This document shows, piece after piece, positions 1-10,121 of a stretch of DNA of 53,475 nucleotides (position 1 is the stretch's first letter; each line of letters begins with the position of its first letter). The notes under the pieces were generated by a model. It ran no database searches. It was given only the letters and a program-made list of their open reading frames with translations, and had not been told where the DNA came from. The stretch is from contig NW_003213971.1 in the NCBI RefSeq assembly GCF_000006405.1, positions 65,813-119,287 on the forward strand, given 5' to 3'. Source of the stretch: Perkinsus marinus ATCC 50983. Taxonomy: Eukaryota; Perkinsozoa; Perkinsida; Perkinsidae. The position numbers and the translations under genes were made by a program.

Positions 1-50
1 ATAATGATAATGATGATGATGATGATGATGATGATAATGATGATGATAAT
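1..50. repeat. ATG/ATA trinucleotide microsatellite
   Basis: The window opens with an imperfect run of ATG and ATA triplets. It lies downstream of the last visible donor site of the minus-strand methyltransferase gene, so it is probably intronic. No function is claimed. Confidence 0.85.
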
Positions 51-1538
51 GCAGATCTTCGAGCATCCTTACGTTCCCATAAACATTCCCCATATGAGAT
101 CTTCGTACTGCCAAGCTCTTCTGAGGCCTGCAATTTGCAGGTAGAAAATACCATCGTCCTCTAACATGTTGTAGACCTGTGGAGGACCGATATCGAGGGG
201 CTCTTCATAACGCGATCTGACTTGGTTCATGAACTTGGGGAAATTCTTCACACCAACGTGCTCGGCCATTTCAAGGCAAGTTATTTTATCCCAGCGCTTG
301 TTCCTGTACACACAAGTGACTCCTATGGTGACACAGTAGTGATCAGTCGTACTTGGGGATATCACGATAATCACAATATAAGAAATCAACCTTATCGGAA
401 GGCACTCCAGCTTCCTTCTGCTTGCCCTTAGCCCAGACTATTTGCTCCTTAGCAATGGTCACGGCAGTGCCTGCACATAGGGTAGAGGAGGAGATAGGGC
501 GTAGGGCGGCTTACTGTGGCATCCGTAATACTTGGCGGCATGTATAGCCAGAGTTCCCCAACCACACCCTATATCGAGGAGTCGTTCACCTGAGAGAGGG
601 AGGAGGGAAGGCCTGACCGCGCGCCACGAAATTCCTCCACCATACCCTGTTGGAGCTGGACTTTGCGGCAAACGATATCGAGCTTGTTGCGTTGGGCATC
701 TTCGAGTGAATCTTTGTAAGATGAAAAGATACCACTAGTGTAACTGAAGTGAGGGGTAACGACTTGTGGTCAGTGCAGAGGGGAATGACTGACACCATCA
801 TAGGGCCGAGAAAGGCCCGGTAAAAATCGTTGCCTCTGTCGTAAGTGCCGGCAACCTGAATAGATAAGGTGACGATGGTGACACATGTGGTGACACACTT
901 CTTCTATGTCCATCTCTTGGGCGTGGCTCATGCCTTGAGGCAAGAAGCGGCCCAGAAGGAACCTTATGTGGAAGGGGGTAAAACACATTCGGAAAAGCTT
1001 GTTCTTGTGCTGTTCGAAAAGGGAACCTGAGGGCATAGACAGAAACACAGGGACGAAGTGGAGTAGCCTTACGAACGTCAACTTTGAGATCGACTCGGCC
1101 TGAGATGAAGTCCTCGTAGAAGGCCTGCATGGGGACTCTACTGGTGCCGTATTTGCCGCGAAGGGAGGGGTCTTTGAAGGAAAGCCATTGATCCCAATCG
1201 ACAGGGGAATCTGAAAAAAAGCAGTGGGAACGTTGTAGGTGGGGAAGAATGCTCCTTACGGTCCTTGTCTGTGAGTCTACTAGTAGTCCACATAGTAGCC
1301 ATGAAGGAAGCACCAGCGACGACCACGAGAGCTGCCAAGGCGGCTCCGCATTGTAGTAGCTGGGTGAATAGGGTTAGAAAGAGAGATGTGAGGGAGGATG
1401 GTACACCAGTGGTCTGAGGGAGGGGGAGGAGAAGGAAGTGGTCGTTGGGTGGCTTACTATGGTGCGGAGGACAGCGAGGACCACTACGATGACAGTGTAG
1501 ATGGTTGGTAGTTGGGATAGGGTATTGACGTCCAGCAT
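1..1538 (-). CDS. Sphingolipid C9-methyltransferase-like enzyme (3' part off the left edge)
   Basis: This multi-exon gene resembles fungal sphingolipid C9-methyltransferases, SAM-dependent enzymes of the cyclopropane-fatty-acid-synthase fold that methylate the sphingoid base. Exons by eye: 1538-1458, 1359-1260, 1210-1073, 1026-899, 855-794, 743-646, 589-515, 470-353, 303-222 and 176-73. The intron at 177-221 is only 45 bp and reads through in frame. The first two exons encode hydrophobic segments (TVIVVVLAVL and ALAALVVVAGASF), matching the membrane-anchored N-terminus of the family. The SAM-binding motif LLDIGCGWGTLAIHAAKYYG is at about 530-585. Family-specific stretches follow, including YDRGNDFY, KITCLEMAEHVGVKNF and FYLQIAGLRRAWQYEDLIWG. 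The exon ends at a GTAAGG donor at 67-72, so the C-terminus lies outside the window. The first ATG (1536-1538) precedes the first membrane segment. The family is known mainly from fungi. A generic CFA synthase is the alternative, but the AEHVG and YEDLIW context favours C9-MT. Confidence 0.88.
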
Positions 1539-1863
1539 GGTGGCAATGAGGAACGCAACGCAACTTAATGATGATGACGATCATCGGCATCATTCAGCGG
1601 TGCATAGGCCTTCAAGAGCTCTATTAGGATTCGATATCGCATGTAAAAGTCGATCTCGGGAGCGCTCTTAGAACTTAGGTACCGAACACCCCAATTGAAA
1701 GGGCGCACATCGCTCCGCTCAGATTTGTGGAACGTTTCGACATTTTCAGCGCAAGTTTATTATTAGGCTTGGACATGTTTCAAGTCGCTTCGTAGAATCG
1801 TGTTATCGTGTGGAGGAGTAGCGGCTAATCTTAAGACGGGTACCGGTTCTGATTCTCGAGGCA
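1539..1863. promoter_or_regulatory. Divergent intergenic region, about 325 bp
   Basis: This stretch separates the start of the minus-strand methyltransferase from the start of the plus-strand hypothetical gene. It must hold both 5' flanks. I see no ORF, TATA-like box or repeat that I would defend. Confidence 0.4.
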
Positions 1864-2940
1864 ATGGTCACTCCGCGGACCTCATCCGCATCTTTTACTG
1901 GGGAACCTCTGGATATTTTGTGGCCCCCTTCTGCCATGCACCGCCCTCCGTCCTATTCCTCTTCTAGCAGCAGTGGTGACACTTAAGGGCCGGATAGTGA
2001 TCTCGTCTCACAGGTCTGATAGTGAGCTAGAGGTCAGTGATCATGAATAGGTAGTATCTTTAGGTTAGCATTATAAGATACGGAATAGGTCCAGTCATGG
2101 CCTATCCGTTTCAGAGGCATTCTTGTTGGTGTAACTGAGTAACCAAAAATAGATTCCAACACTGTGGCTCTTCCCTCAGGAGTGCCTTGCCGTATGCTGC
2201 ATCTGCGACTATTCTACTAGAGGGCCAGTGAGGGACGTTTGGGCCCATATGAGGACCGTCGATAACGTAAATTCGGACCAACAATTTAACCTAGCGGATG
2301 AGTATCTTCGTATGAAACTCGTCAACTTTATGCGAAAAAGCGGCAGGCAGCTGACTGCTCTGTCTGAGCTGGAATGTGAACTGTGGTTGCAACCCGTAGT
2401 AGAAGACGATCGGTTTTTATTCGAGGAGTTCAACTGTGAGGAGGGTAGGACGCTAACTCAGTGCATCGTACAGACTAGTGTACAGGGGTTCATGTATCTT
2501 CCGAGAAGCTGGGATATAGGACGATTCCGCTGCAGCCTTTGATGTTCCTACAGAGCTGGCAATACTGTATATACAGCTTGGCAGTCTGCATGAGCGACCC
2601 TCGCACAGGTCTTAACAGTAGGGGTCCCTATTAGGGACATCACTGGGATGGGTTGAAGCAATAATATGCAACTAAAGAGGGTACAATAGGATTGCTGTTG
2701 AGCGTACTCGCTCTGTGCATTACTTGGGGGTGGATACATTGAGACGTGCCTTGAGGCGGAAGTGGGAGATAGTTAGAGAAAACAGCGGGTGAGTGACGAC
2801 GGCTAGCGTGAGATGCACGGTGAGCTTTTGGTTGGATATTTGGAGGAGCTGATCGATCGTGGTCAAGACCCTTCGGCGGAGATTTCGATGGTATGCCTTG
2901 TCCTCAATTGTGTGTCGGTATATTTGTCATATTTGTTATG
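1864..2940 (+). CDS. Hypothetical multi-exon gene
   Basis: I do not recognise the family. A likely first exon starts at ATG 1864 (MVTPRTSSASFTGEPLDILW) and stops at a GTGACA donor near 1974. A strong exon covers about 2220-2448 and reads NLADEYLRMKLVNFMRKSGR followed by an acidic ELECELWLQPVVEDDRF segment. Further coding-like pieces are at about 2520-2610 (FDVPTELAILYIQLGSLHER), about 2727-2790 (VDTLRRALRRKWEIVREN) and about 2820-2890 (GELLVGYLEELIDRGQD). All are charged and alpha-helical in character and are bounded by plausible GT/AG sites. The 3' end is uncertain: reading through gives a stop near 2940, but a further intron could run to the foldback element at 3094. The gene is divergent from the methyltransferase. 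It could be a helical scaffold protein, but no function is claimed. Confidence 0.5.
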
Positions 2941-3093
2941 ACATTTTCACGAGGTATCAACCGGTCAATCATAGATGCACGCGAATGCAGAGAGAACGGT
3001 GCCACTGGTCGAGACGCTGTTAGAGTAAGGGAGCCGGTAGGTGCGATGGTCGAACGCTCATGTAGTGAGACTTACTGTGATAATGTTGAAGTT

Positions 3094-4148
3094 CTACACC
3101 TTTTCACTCTCAAATTCAACAATTGAAAGAACAAATTAGATGGATGAAATTTGATTTTCGACGAGTGAAAGGAGTTTTTCGCGAAGTGGAAGTCCAAATT
3201 CGAAATGGAAGTTAAAATTTCGTTGACTTGTCGAAAACGAAAGTTCAAATTCGTAAATGAAATTTATGAATTCGGAAACGCAAGTTCAAATTCGCCGAAC
3301 ACAAGACCATTTTCGACCAATGAAAGCCCACTTTCATTCGATGGAAGGAAATTCTCGTCAGCGTCGTGCTGCACGACTCGTGCCACGGATCGACTTGCGA
3401 CTCGCAAATTGCGAGTGCTGATGGTGCTCTACGGGCTGCATCGTAATGCTGAACAGTACAGTGCAATTCAAAAACTTGCAATGAAGGATTTTCAGAGATT
3501 CGAACCGGGAGATTGTTTGGGTTTGATTCTCCCATGGAGAATCTCCATTACCCTTCCGATGATATCAGAAGGACGATGGGGTCAGCACATGTTCGGTTCG
3601 ATTTCCTGACCGCCGAACCGAACTTTGATCGACCGAATACCGAACCGGACCAACAGTTCGGGTTTCGACGGGCTACATCGGTCCCGGACCGACGGTCCGA
3701 CGGACCGATGTGACGGTCACATTGTGACACAACGTTCCGGAGAACTACCCGGGAATCTCACTCAGTGCAATAACTGTTCACATTTGAGAAGTACCTCGAG
3801 CAATCTTCGCACATTGTGCGAGTTGTCAACTCGTGGAGTGTGAATAGCTCATATCGAGATGTGGTGGAAGTGCGTGTAGTGTGAATAGTGCATGTCGAGA
3901 CGTGATGAAAATGAGCTTTCATTGGTCGAAATTGGTATTGTGTTTGACGAATTTCAACTTGTGTTTCCGAATTCATAAATTTCATTTACGAATTTGAACT
4001 TTCATTTTTGAATGGTCTACGAAAATCGAACTTTCATTTCGAATTTGAACTTTCATTCGGTGAAAAACTCCTTTCATCCGACTAAAATCAAATTTCATTT
4101 CTCTAATTTGTTCTTTCATTTGCTGAATTTGAGATCGAAAAGGTGTAG
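3094..4148. mobile_element. Foldback DNA element with about 250-bp terminal inverted repeats
   Basis: The left arm (about 3094-3345) and right arm (about 3905-4148) are inverted copies rich in GAAAGTTCAAATTCG and AAATGAAATT motifs. The outermost bases are CTACACCTTTT on the left and AAAAGGTGTAG on the right. Both ends are flanked by AGTT (3090-3093 and 4149-4152), a possible 4-bp target duplication. The centre is rich in small palindromes, for example ACATCGGTCC pairing with GGACCGATGT near 3674-3710. I see no convincing transposase. A diverged piece of one arm recurs at about 37925-38085. The structure fits a non-autonomous foldback or long-TIR DNA transposon of unknown superfamily. Confidence 0.75.
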
Positions 4149-4213
4149 AGTTTTATTGGCCTCCCTTCCGGGAAGGACTGTGTGAATAGTGTGGGTGTGA
4201 TTGAAGTATCACA

Positions 4214-4287
4214 GCTGGAATGGTCTAGTTGGTTATGACGATCGCCTCACACGCGATAGGTCCCGGGTTCGACTCCCGGTTCCAGTA
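4214..4287 (+). tRNA. tRNA-Val (anticodon CAC)
   Basis: A full cloverleaf can be drawn. The acceptor stem is GCTGGAA with TTCCAGT (7 bp, one G-T). The D arm has a GTC/GAC stem. The anticodon stem ATCGC/GCGAT encloses the loop CTCACAC, giving anticodon CAC at positions 34-36. The variable loop is AGGTC. The T arm CCGGG/CCCGG encloses TTCGACT, and the discriminator base is A. There is no intron. The T-arm includes a good B-box. It lies between the foldback element and the prenyltransferase gene and is the only tRNA-like sequence in the window that folds cleanly throughout. Confidence 0.93.
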
Positions 4288-4861
4288 TTATTTCACTCAT
4301 CACGAATTTCAGCCATAATTCTGTTCTCGAAGCTGAGAAGGCTTCCTCAGTTGCAGTGAGGATGATTAAAATATAGCTCGTGCATCTCGGCGTTTTGTTA
4401 TCACCTCGCAGTAGCCGACACCGGTATATCAATTCAAGATGAAATTAGTAAGCTCAGAGCTAAGTAGTAAAAGGCAAGACACATTATCATTCAGCCCAAC
4501 ACCAATGAGTGAAAGCTTTTTAAGCTCCATATACGAAGCGAATATGAGAAAGAATATTCAATGCAAAACTCGGGCCGTCTCTCTAACTCGTATGCCAACA
4601 TGCATGCGTGCAGGGATGCGTTTTGTCAGATATAAAGTCACTGCTCGATCCTCTGATGGTTTCTCGATCATCGCCGATTATTTGAGGCGTGTTGCATACA
4701 TCTGTTTCGATTTTGTGAAACTGTGTGAGTTTCCTAATGTCTTAAATCTCTGTCGCTGAGTTGTAGGGTAGCCACTGTAGAGTCAAAATTTGCGAATTTG
4801 AAAATTTAGTCAGAACTTGACGACTCCATAAGCTATACTCAGCCGAGTTTTTCTTTTGAAC
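4288..4861. other. Intergenic, no supported gene
   Basis: This lies between tRNA-Val and the prenyltransferase start. An open frame at 4439-4759 has no family resemblance and no supporting splice structure, so I do not call it a gene. No repeat was recognised. Confidence 0.5.
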
Positions 4862-6727
4862 ATGTCAAGTGGATCCGCGTACATTCCAATGGATGCACGC
4901 CCGGAGTGGAAAGGAGTTCAGCCAGTGTTCCAAGATGACGGGCCAAAGCCTCTCGTGCAGATTCAGTATACAGAGGAATTCACGGTAATCAGCAGTAGCA
5001 GGATCATCGGCTGGGGTATCTAGGTGCCTGCTTGGAAGATCGTCAAGAATGTATATGCTTGTGTGGTGAACTATCAGGCCGTAGAAAATGCCTCTGTGGT
5101 TGCAGAACACTGCAAGTGGTGCTGGAACATAAGCTCGCTGCTCACCAGCACTACTGCGTTCAGGAGTTTGCTTAATACTCACAAAAATACGTACACAACT
5201 TGAATGTCCAGAGGTTTATCGAAGGTCCCTTAGAGTTTCCTTATTGCCATTAACACGCACAGTCGACCCTGTTTACATTTTCCACACTAAATGTGATTAG
5301 GATATTCACAACTACTTCCGAGCCATCCTGGAGAAGGAGGAGGTCAGCCGTAGAGCATTCGATCTGACTGCTGAGGTCATCGAGTTGAATGCTGCCGACT
5401 ACACCGCGTGGTAGGGATGGAGTGACTGATCACATTCGCGAGCTACAGTGGTTTAGTAATTGCAATTGTTCGGTTCGAGCTGATCGTATCCCACTATCTT
5501 GTCGGTTGACAAGGAGAGGCTCTTAATCCCCCCCTAGGTACTGGCGAAGGAAGTGCTTGGAGGGCCTGGCAGATACCGAGCTCCTTCGAGGAGAACTAGA
5601 GTTCACACGTAATAGTCTAGATATGATCAGCGATGGTGACAAGTGCCTCAGAGGAATGGGCCACTGACAGTCCCAAGAACTACCAAGTTTGGTTCCATAG
5701 ACGCTGGGTCGTGGAAAAGTTGTTTGAGAAGAATCTTCTCCTGAGTCAAGACGAGGTGGTCTTAGCTGTTGTCGTGGCTCAGCGCTACTGTTTTTGTATA
5801 GGAATTTGCGTTCACTGCTGAAGCTCTTTCGGGAGATGCTAAGAATCTTAATGCCTGGAGTCACAGGATGTTTGTGGTGAGGAAAGCAATGGAGTTAACT
5901 CTAGAATCATCGCCTTAGATCCACCTGTTCGGGCGGGACACTACTGTGTCCGGCTTGGAAGCTGAACTGGACATGAGCGCAGGCTTGCTAAGGAATGACT
6001 TGCGCAATAACTCGGCTTGGAACCATCGCTTTGTGATCTTGCAAAAGCTGGCTGAGATAGGTAACAACTGGGGATCGGAAGGTCGTCGGTTCGATTCCTG
6101 GTGGTGGCGTTTTTAGAACCTGAAAGCCTAGAAGATCGTCGAGAAGCGGAGATGCTCTTCGTTATGGAAGCATTGAAATTGACACCCAATAACGAGAGCC
6201 CATGGAACTACGTCATGGTGAGAGATCGGTCTATTTCATCATTCTAGTCTACAGTCATCAGGGCATCCTTTTCGACTATGCTCCGGAAGACCGACAACAG
6301 ATCGCCCCACTGTTGGAGCGGGTACGGTCCTTCGCGCGAGAGGTAGGCTCATGTAACTCGATTTGCTTTTCCTGAGTGATGACTGGCATATGCCTAAACC
6401 GTCGTATAAGGGAAAATCTAGTCGAAAATGAAGTCATAGTATCCTCCCAGTTTTCTCTTCTGGATGATGCTCAGGCGGTTGACGAAGGTAGCCAACATGC
6501 CAACCTTCCCCCGAATAGATTTGCGCTGGAGTTCCTCGCTCGTGCGGCTTGGAAACACGATGGTGATTGTGCATCAGTAGGGCTACATACAATGCCTGCA
6601 TTGTGACAGTTCCCTCCGTCAGGCTTTGTCGTATTACACTACACTAGCTGCCAGCGATCAAGTTCGGCAAGGCTATTGGAACCACGTGATGAAGCAGGTG
6701 AGGGAGTCTAGAGCTAGCTCTCAATAA
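4862..6727 (+). CDS. FNTA: Protein farnesyl/geranylgeranyl transferase type I, alpha subunit
   Basis: The alpha subunit pairs with a beta subunit to attach farnesyl or geranylgeranyl groups to CaaX proteins such as Ras and Rho types. Exon 1 (4862-4984) starts MSSGSAYIPMDARPEW and ends QIQYTEEFT. Later exons carry the repeated alpha-subunit helical hairpins: DYTAW + YWRRKCLEGL (5301-5410 and from about 5537), SPKNYQVWFHRRWVVEKL (from about 5654), DAKNLNAWSHRMFV (from about 5807) and NNSAWNHRFVILQKLAEI (up to 6060). NNESPWNYVM and a C-terminal SDQVRQGYWNHVMKQ follow, with stop at 6725-6727. The five W-x-x-R/H repeats match the PPTA repeat pattern. Introns are about 50-65 bp except intron 1 (about 316 bp). 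The intron at 6061-6116 contains a tRNA T-arm-like sequence and is listed separately. Confidence 0.9.
6061..6116 (+). other. 56-bp intron of FNTA built around a tRNA B-box
   Basis: The intron begins GTAACAACTG and ends GTTTTTAG. It contains GGTTCGATTCC at 6088-6098, an exact Pol III B-box, preceded by GGAAGGTCGTC as in the variable loop and T-stem of a tRNA. The T-stem is only partly complementary, so this is a remnant rather than a functional arm. The flanking exons join in frame (KLAEI + EPESLEDRREAE). Confidence 0.75.
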
Positions 6728-8033
6728 ACCAACGCTTTCTTTATCTTAGCGGTGTTATGTTATTAATGGCAATAGCATTTACTTGATAATTTCAATCGGC
6801 ACTCCAACTTTTTGTGTAGTTGTTGACCTCAGCGCAAAGGGGAAATAGAATCGAAGGATGTTCTTGTTGAACTTGAACGACAGAATGGCCGTTAAAGTGA
6901 TGGCTCAGTAGAAGGGCATTGTACAGACAGATAACTGTGATGTGAGCTCATTGGCAGTGCCAGCGGGGTGAATTCACGTCAAGACCATGACAGATCGGCG
7001 CACTGTGCGCCTGAATTTGAAGTGCCTTATTGATAACGCAAAGTGTAAGTAGATCTCAGAAGCCTAGATATGAAATTCCAGACCCGAATTCGAATCCCGT
7101 GCCTTGAACTTGCTAAACTTCCGTGTTCCTTCAATACATGTATACGATGCCTATTAGCTAGGTCGAAGAATTCAAAAGTGGAGAAATATTATAGCTCAAC
7201 AGCGAAGGTGTATTGCTCTCCATCCACATACTCAGAACACATGGACACCGAACCAACTCCGCATGAGAGACCGCCACTAGAAGGCTAGCCTTGTACTTGA
7301 GGTGATTTATGTAGTGGTCTGCGTCGCTTAGCTCGGGGAATCTTCTACACTCCTTCGGATTCAGAGTAATGCTGCCAATTCCACAAGCAAATCTACTGGA
7401 GCGAGTCGTCTTCTACCTGAAACCTCTTCACCACTAATTGACTTCAGAACGGATGCGCTCAGCGAGTTCCTCAGTCAAAACTTTTGACTGTACATGACAG
7501 AGACCTCTAAGTGCCCTATAGTGACAGCGGTATATGGCTTTTGACTCGTCGGGAATTCCGAAAGCCCATCTTCTACCGTAGCAATCTTTTCTAGTTAAGA
7601 GCTTATAGTCTTCTCCTGTGAAGGCCAGAAGGCCCTTTTCCGATAATTCACCCCAAATGAACTACAAAGAAATCGTCAAATTCTAACGAGCAAGTTTGAG
7701 CTACAGAGGTCGTTTTTCGATGTGAAATTTTGTATGTAGGCTGGGAAGACCTACTTTTTTTCTCAAGGCACTTGAATTTGTGACGCAACCGTGCGACGCG
7801 CCTGAACTTTTCGCATCGAGTGGCATGCAATATGTCGACGAGTCGTCGACGACGACCACTATTAGGACTATATATCAGCCGCTGATAATCAGCGACAGGT
7901 ACTTTATGGTAATGCACCTGCGCCGCGTACATTATCGGCTCGTCAAAGTTGCAGCACGATCATCAACGTCTCACTGATCTCTAGTCCCGCGTTGTGGTGG
8001 TAGCCTTCCTGAGCTTTCACCGTCAGTACCATC
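6728..8033. other. Intergenic, about 1.3 kb, no supported gene
   Basis: Short open frames at 7070-7288, 7648-7932 and 7780-7977 lack recognisable motifs or convincing splice partners. A GTCGACGAGTCGTCGACGAC palindromic patch lies near 7832-7854. Promoter elements for the next gene are presumably included, but I cannot point to them. Confidence 0.4.
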
Positions 8034-8552
8034 ATGACTGGTCCTAATGCTGACCAAGAAGTCTCCTCACTGGACATAGTTCTGGAGGACGGTGAACGTA
8101 TCGATTCATCGATGTCCGCTGCCACATCTCAACGCAATAGCAGCCAAGCCACTGAGACGATTCACTCCTTGTTTGGTGACCAGGAGGGCCCATGTGGGGC
8201 GTCGACAGAGAGCTCGTTGGCGGGTGAAAGCTGTACATCTCGGGTCCCCTATTGGAGCCTGTTCTTGAGCAGAACAAGAAGCTACATTAGATGCTCATAC
8301 TGATGACCTGCATAACATAAATCTCGAGTTGACGAGAGAATGTCAAAAACAAGGCCAGCAACTACAGCGTGATAAAACGGTGTGGAATACGGCTCAGATA
8401 GAGTCACAGTATTGTTTGCATTTCAGTTCCAGAATGATTTGGTTAAGGACATCAACAAAGTGTGGCAAGAGTGTGTGGAGTTAGTCGGCCATGATAGGCT
8501 CATGGCTGAGTTTGATGCACAGAGACATGATGCTGATGCCAAACAAGATTGA
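8034..8552 (+). CDS. Small acidic coiled-coil protein, hypothetical
   Basis: Three exons (8034-8223, 8273-8379, 8427-8552) with 49- and 47-bp GT-AG introns join into 140 codons plus stop. The start is the first ATG, MTGPNADQEVSSLD. The N-terminal half is Ser/Glu-rich and probably disordered. The second half (EQEATLDAHTDDLHNINLEL to the end) has heptad-like spacing and ends in DAKQD. The phase-consistent join of three exons is the main support. I do not recognise the family; small centrosomal, kinetochore or tethering subunits look like this, but that is a guess. Confidence 0.6.
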
Positions 8553-9275
8553 TGACTAGTCATCATTTGCGTTAAGAATTGCTGTTAATGCTAGCAATGA
8601 GGAACTCATTCCCTTCAAGAGATGCACCATCGGTGATGGCACACGGATCGGTGATGGCACCCGATGCTAGGACGGCACACGGAAGGAGAGATAGAAAAAT
8701 TATTTACTTCTGAAGGAAATTTGAAATTTGAAGGAAAAATGAAGGAAAGATTAAGAGTCTGGCAGGTCCGAATGTCATTATCTGATTCGGCCAAGCTGCG
8801 AACATACGCTTCGCGCTCACTGATCTTTTTCATAGCTCCGATCGGCCACATGCATTCCATATCGTGGCAAGATATTCAAATTCATGAAATATGCACACTA
8901 AAGGGAACTCGGCCCGAATTATTCGGGCGCGGAGTGTAGTGCACTCCTCCGTAGCCATGAGTCATAACCCATGACCAGTGGTGATTAACCAGTTCTGCCT
9001 CTACTCTATGTTTTGGATAGTGTTCTACTGTGACACGTCTGGACTGTGTGTACTGCAACTCTCTGTGGTTGAAAGACGATGCTACCGCTGAAAACTGTCC
9101 TTGAGTGTATTGGTGGTGACATAGCCGGCTATTAGCCGGTACGCCAACGGGCGTGGTTCCCTGATAATGGGCCCTACGTTGCGTTGTGCTGTAGATTGCT
9201 AAGCAAATATCGACACCACGTTCGTCCCCGAACCAGAACGTGGGCATTCCTAGGAAAAAGTTGTAAAAAGCTTAG
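8553..9275. other. Region without a defended gene
   Basis: It holds a short direct repeat (ATCGGTGATGGCAC, twice, near 8628-8662), a small palindrome CCCGAA-TTA-TTCGGG at 8913-8927, and a minus-strand open frame 8882-9247 of 121 residues that matches nothing I know. The frame could be a shadow or an exon of an unknown gene. Confidence 0.4.
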
Positions 9276-9770
9276 TTGAAAGTGCGCATCGAATTCACGC
9301 TCGACACGGTAAACCTTCAGTCATTCGGGCGAACCTTTTCTCTCCGTTATCCTTCTGACCAACCCATGAATAAGATCATGTACTCCAGGCAGCATTTGCA
9401 GAGATATCTCTCATTTTCCGACTTTTGTGATAGGAGAGCAGACACGGTAGCGTCATGCAGAATGTTCTACATTGAGCAAAGAGGACCCGAGGCACACGCA
9501 AGGGATGTCTGGACTCAGTCCTGGCTAGCTAATTCACAGCTCGGCACGGCTACTGGCGGTAGCATTAGAGTGTCCGGCTCAGAGACAATAATGTTCATCA
9601 TAGACCTTCAAAATGGTTATCAAATTACGCTTAGGTACGACATCGATACGGAATCGCGCTCGCCCATGTTATCGATATGTCGACGAAGCCGACTACCCAA
9701 AGAGTCTTTAGTCCTTTTTAGTGCTGGAAGTTCCCACCAGGCTCTCTACTGCTCGAAAACCGTTGAATAG
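9276..9770 (+). CDS. Hypothetical protein exon, no recognised family
   Basis: The open frame runs 164 codons but begins with TTG directly after AAGCTTAG, which looks like a splice acceptor. It is therefore more likely an internal or terminal exon than a whole gene. The first ATG inside the frame is at about 9366. The composition is ordinary for a soluble protein, with ISLEF-like beta character near the start and a basic stretch ICRRSRLPKES near the end. Stop TAG is at 9768-9770. No upstream exon could be assigned confidently. Confidence 0.4.
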   Translation: MKVRIEFTLDTVNLQSFGRTFSLRYPSDQPMNKIMYSRQHLQRYLSFSDFCDRRADTVASCRMFYIEQRGPEAHARDVWTQSWLANSQLGTATGGSIRVSGSETIMFIIDLQNGYQITLRYDIDTESRSPMLSICRRSRLPKESLVLFSAGSSHQALYCSKTVE

Positions 9771-10121
9771 TTGCTGCGCGTCGATGCTCGGGTTCTGTTG
9801 AGGCCTCGAAAAACCAGTGTTGTGGGTTACAGTTGGGGGTAGGTTACAGCTGAGGTCATCAGCGTATCATCTCAGGCGCGATCATCAGTGGCTCGTCCTT
9901 TTCACGGCACTCGTACGATGTCTTTGTAGTTGTGTAGACTCATCATAACGATCGTAGTAGGAATCGGTGAAAATTGAGTTTCATAATAGGATCAGTGTTG
10001 ACACTAAGCGAAGACCGATGAGCCGCAACTGGACATGCTTCGTATCTTCTTGGCCTGAACCTTAGATTCTCCTATCACAGTTTATCTTCTGCAGCTGAAC
10101 TCCGTCGTATTTTCCATCATC
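9771..10121. other. 5' flank of CCT8
   Basis: About 350 bp without an ORF. A GGTTACAG motif occurs twice, near 9826 and 9843. Nothing else was recognised. Confidence 0.4.

Noticed and set aside
798-1313. A 171-codon open frame as one exon
   Set aside because: Family comparison shows it spans introns of the methyltransferase; only 1210-1073 and part of 1026-899 are coding, in different frames.
8949-8958. CCGTAGCCAT, identical to the start of the dinoflagellate/perkinsid spliced leader
   Set aside because: Only ten bases match; the following TTTTGGCTCAAG part is absent and no donor GT follows at the right place.
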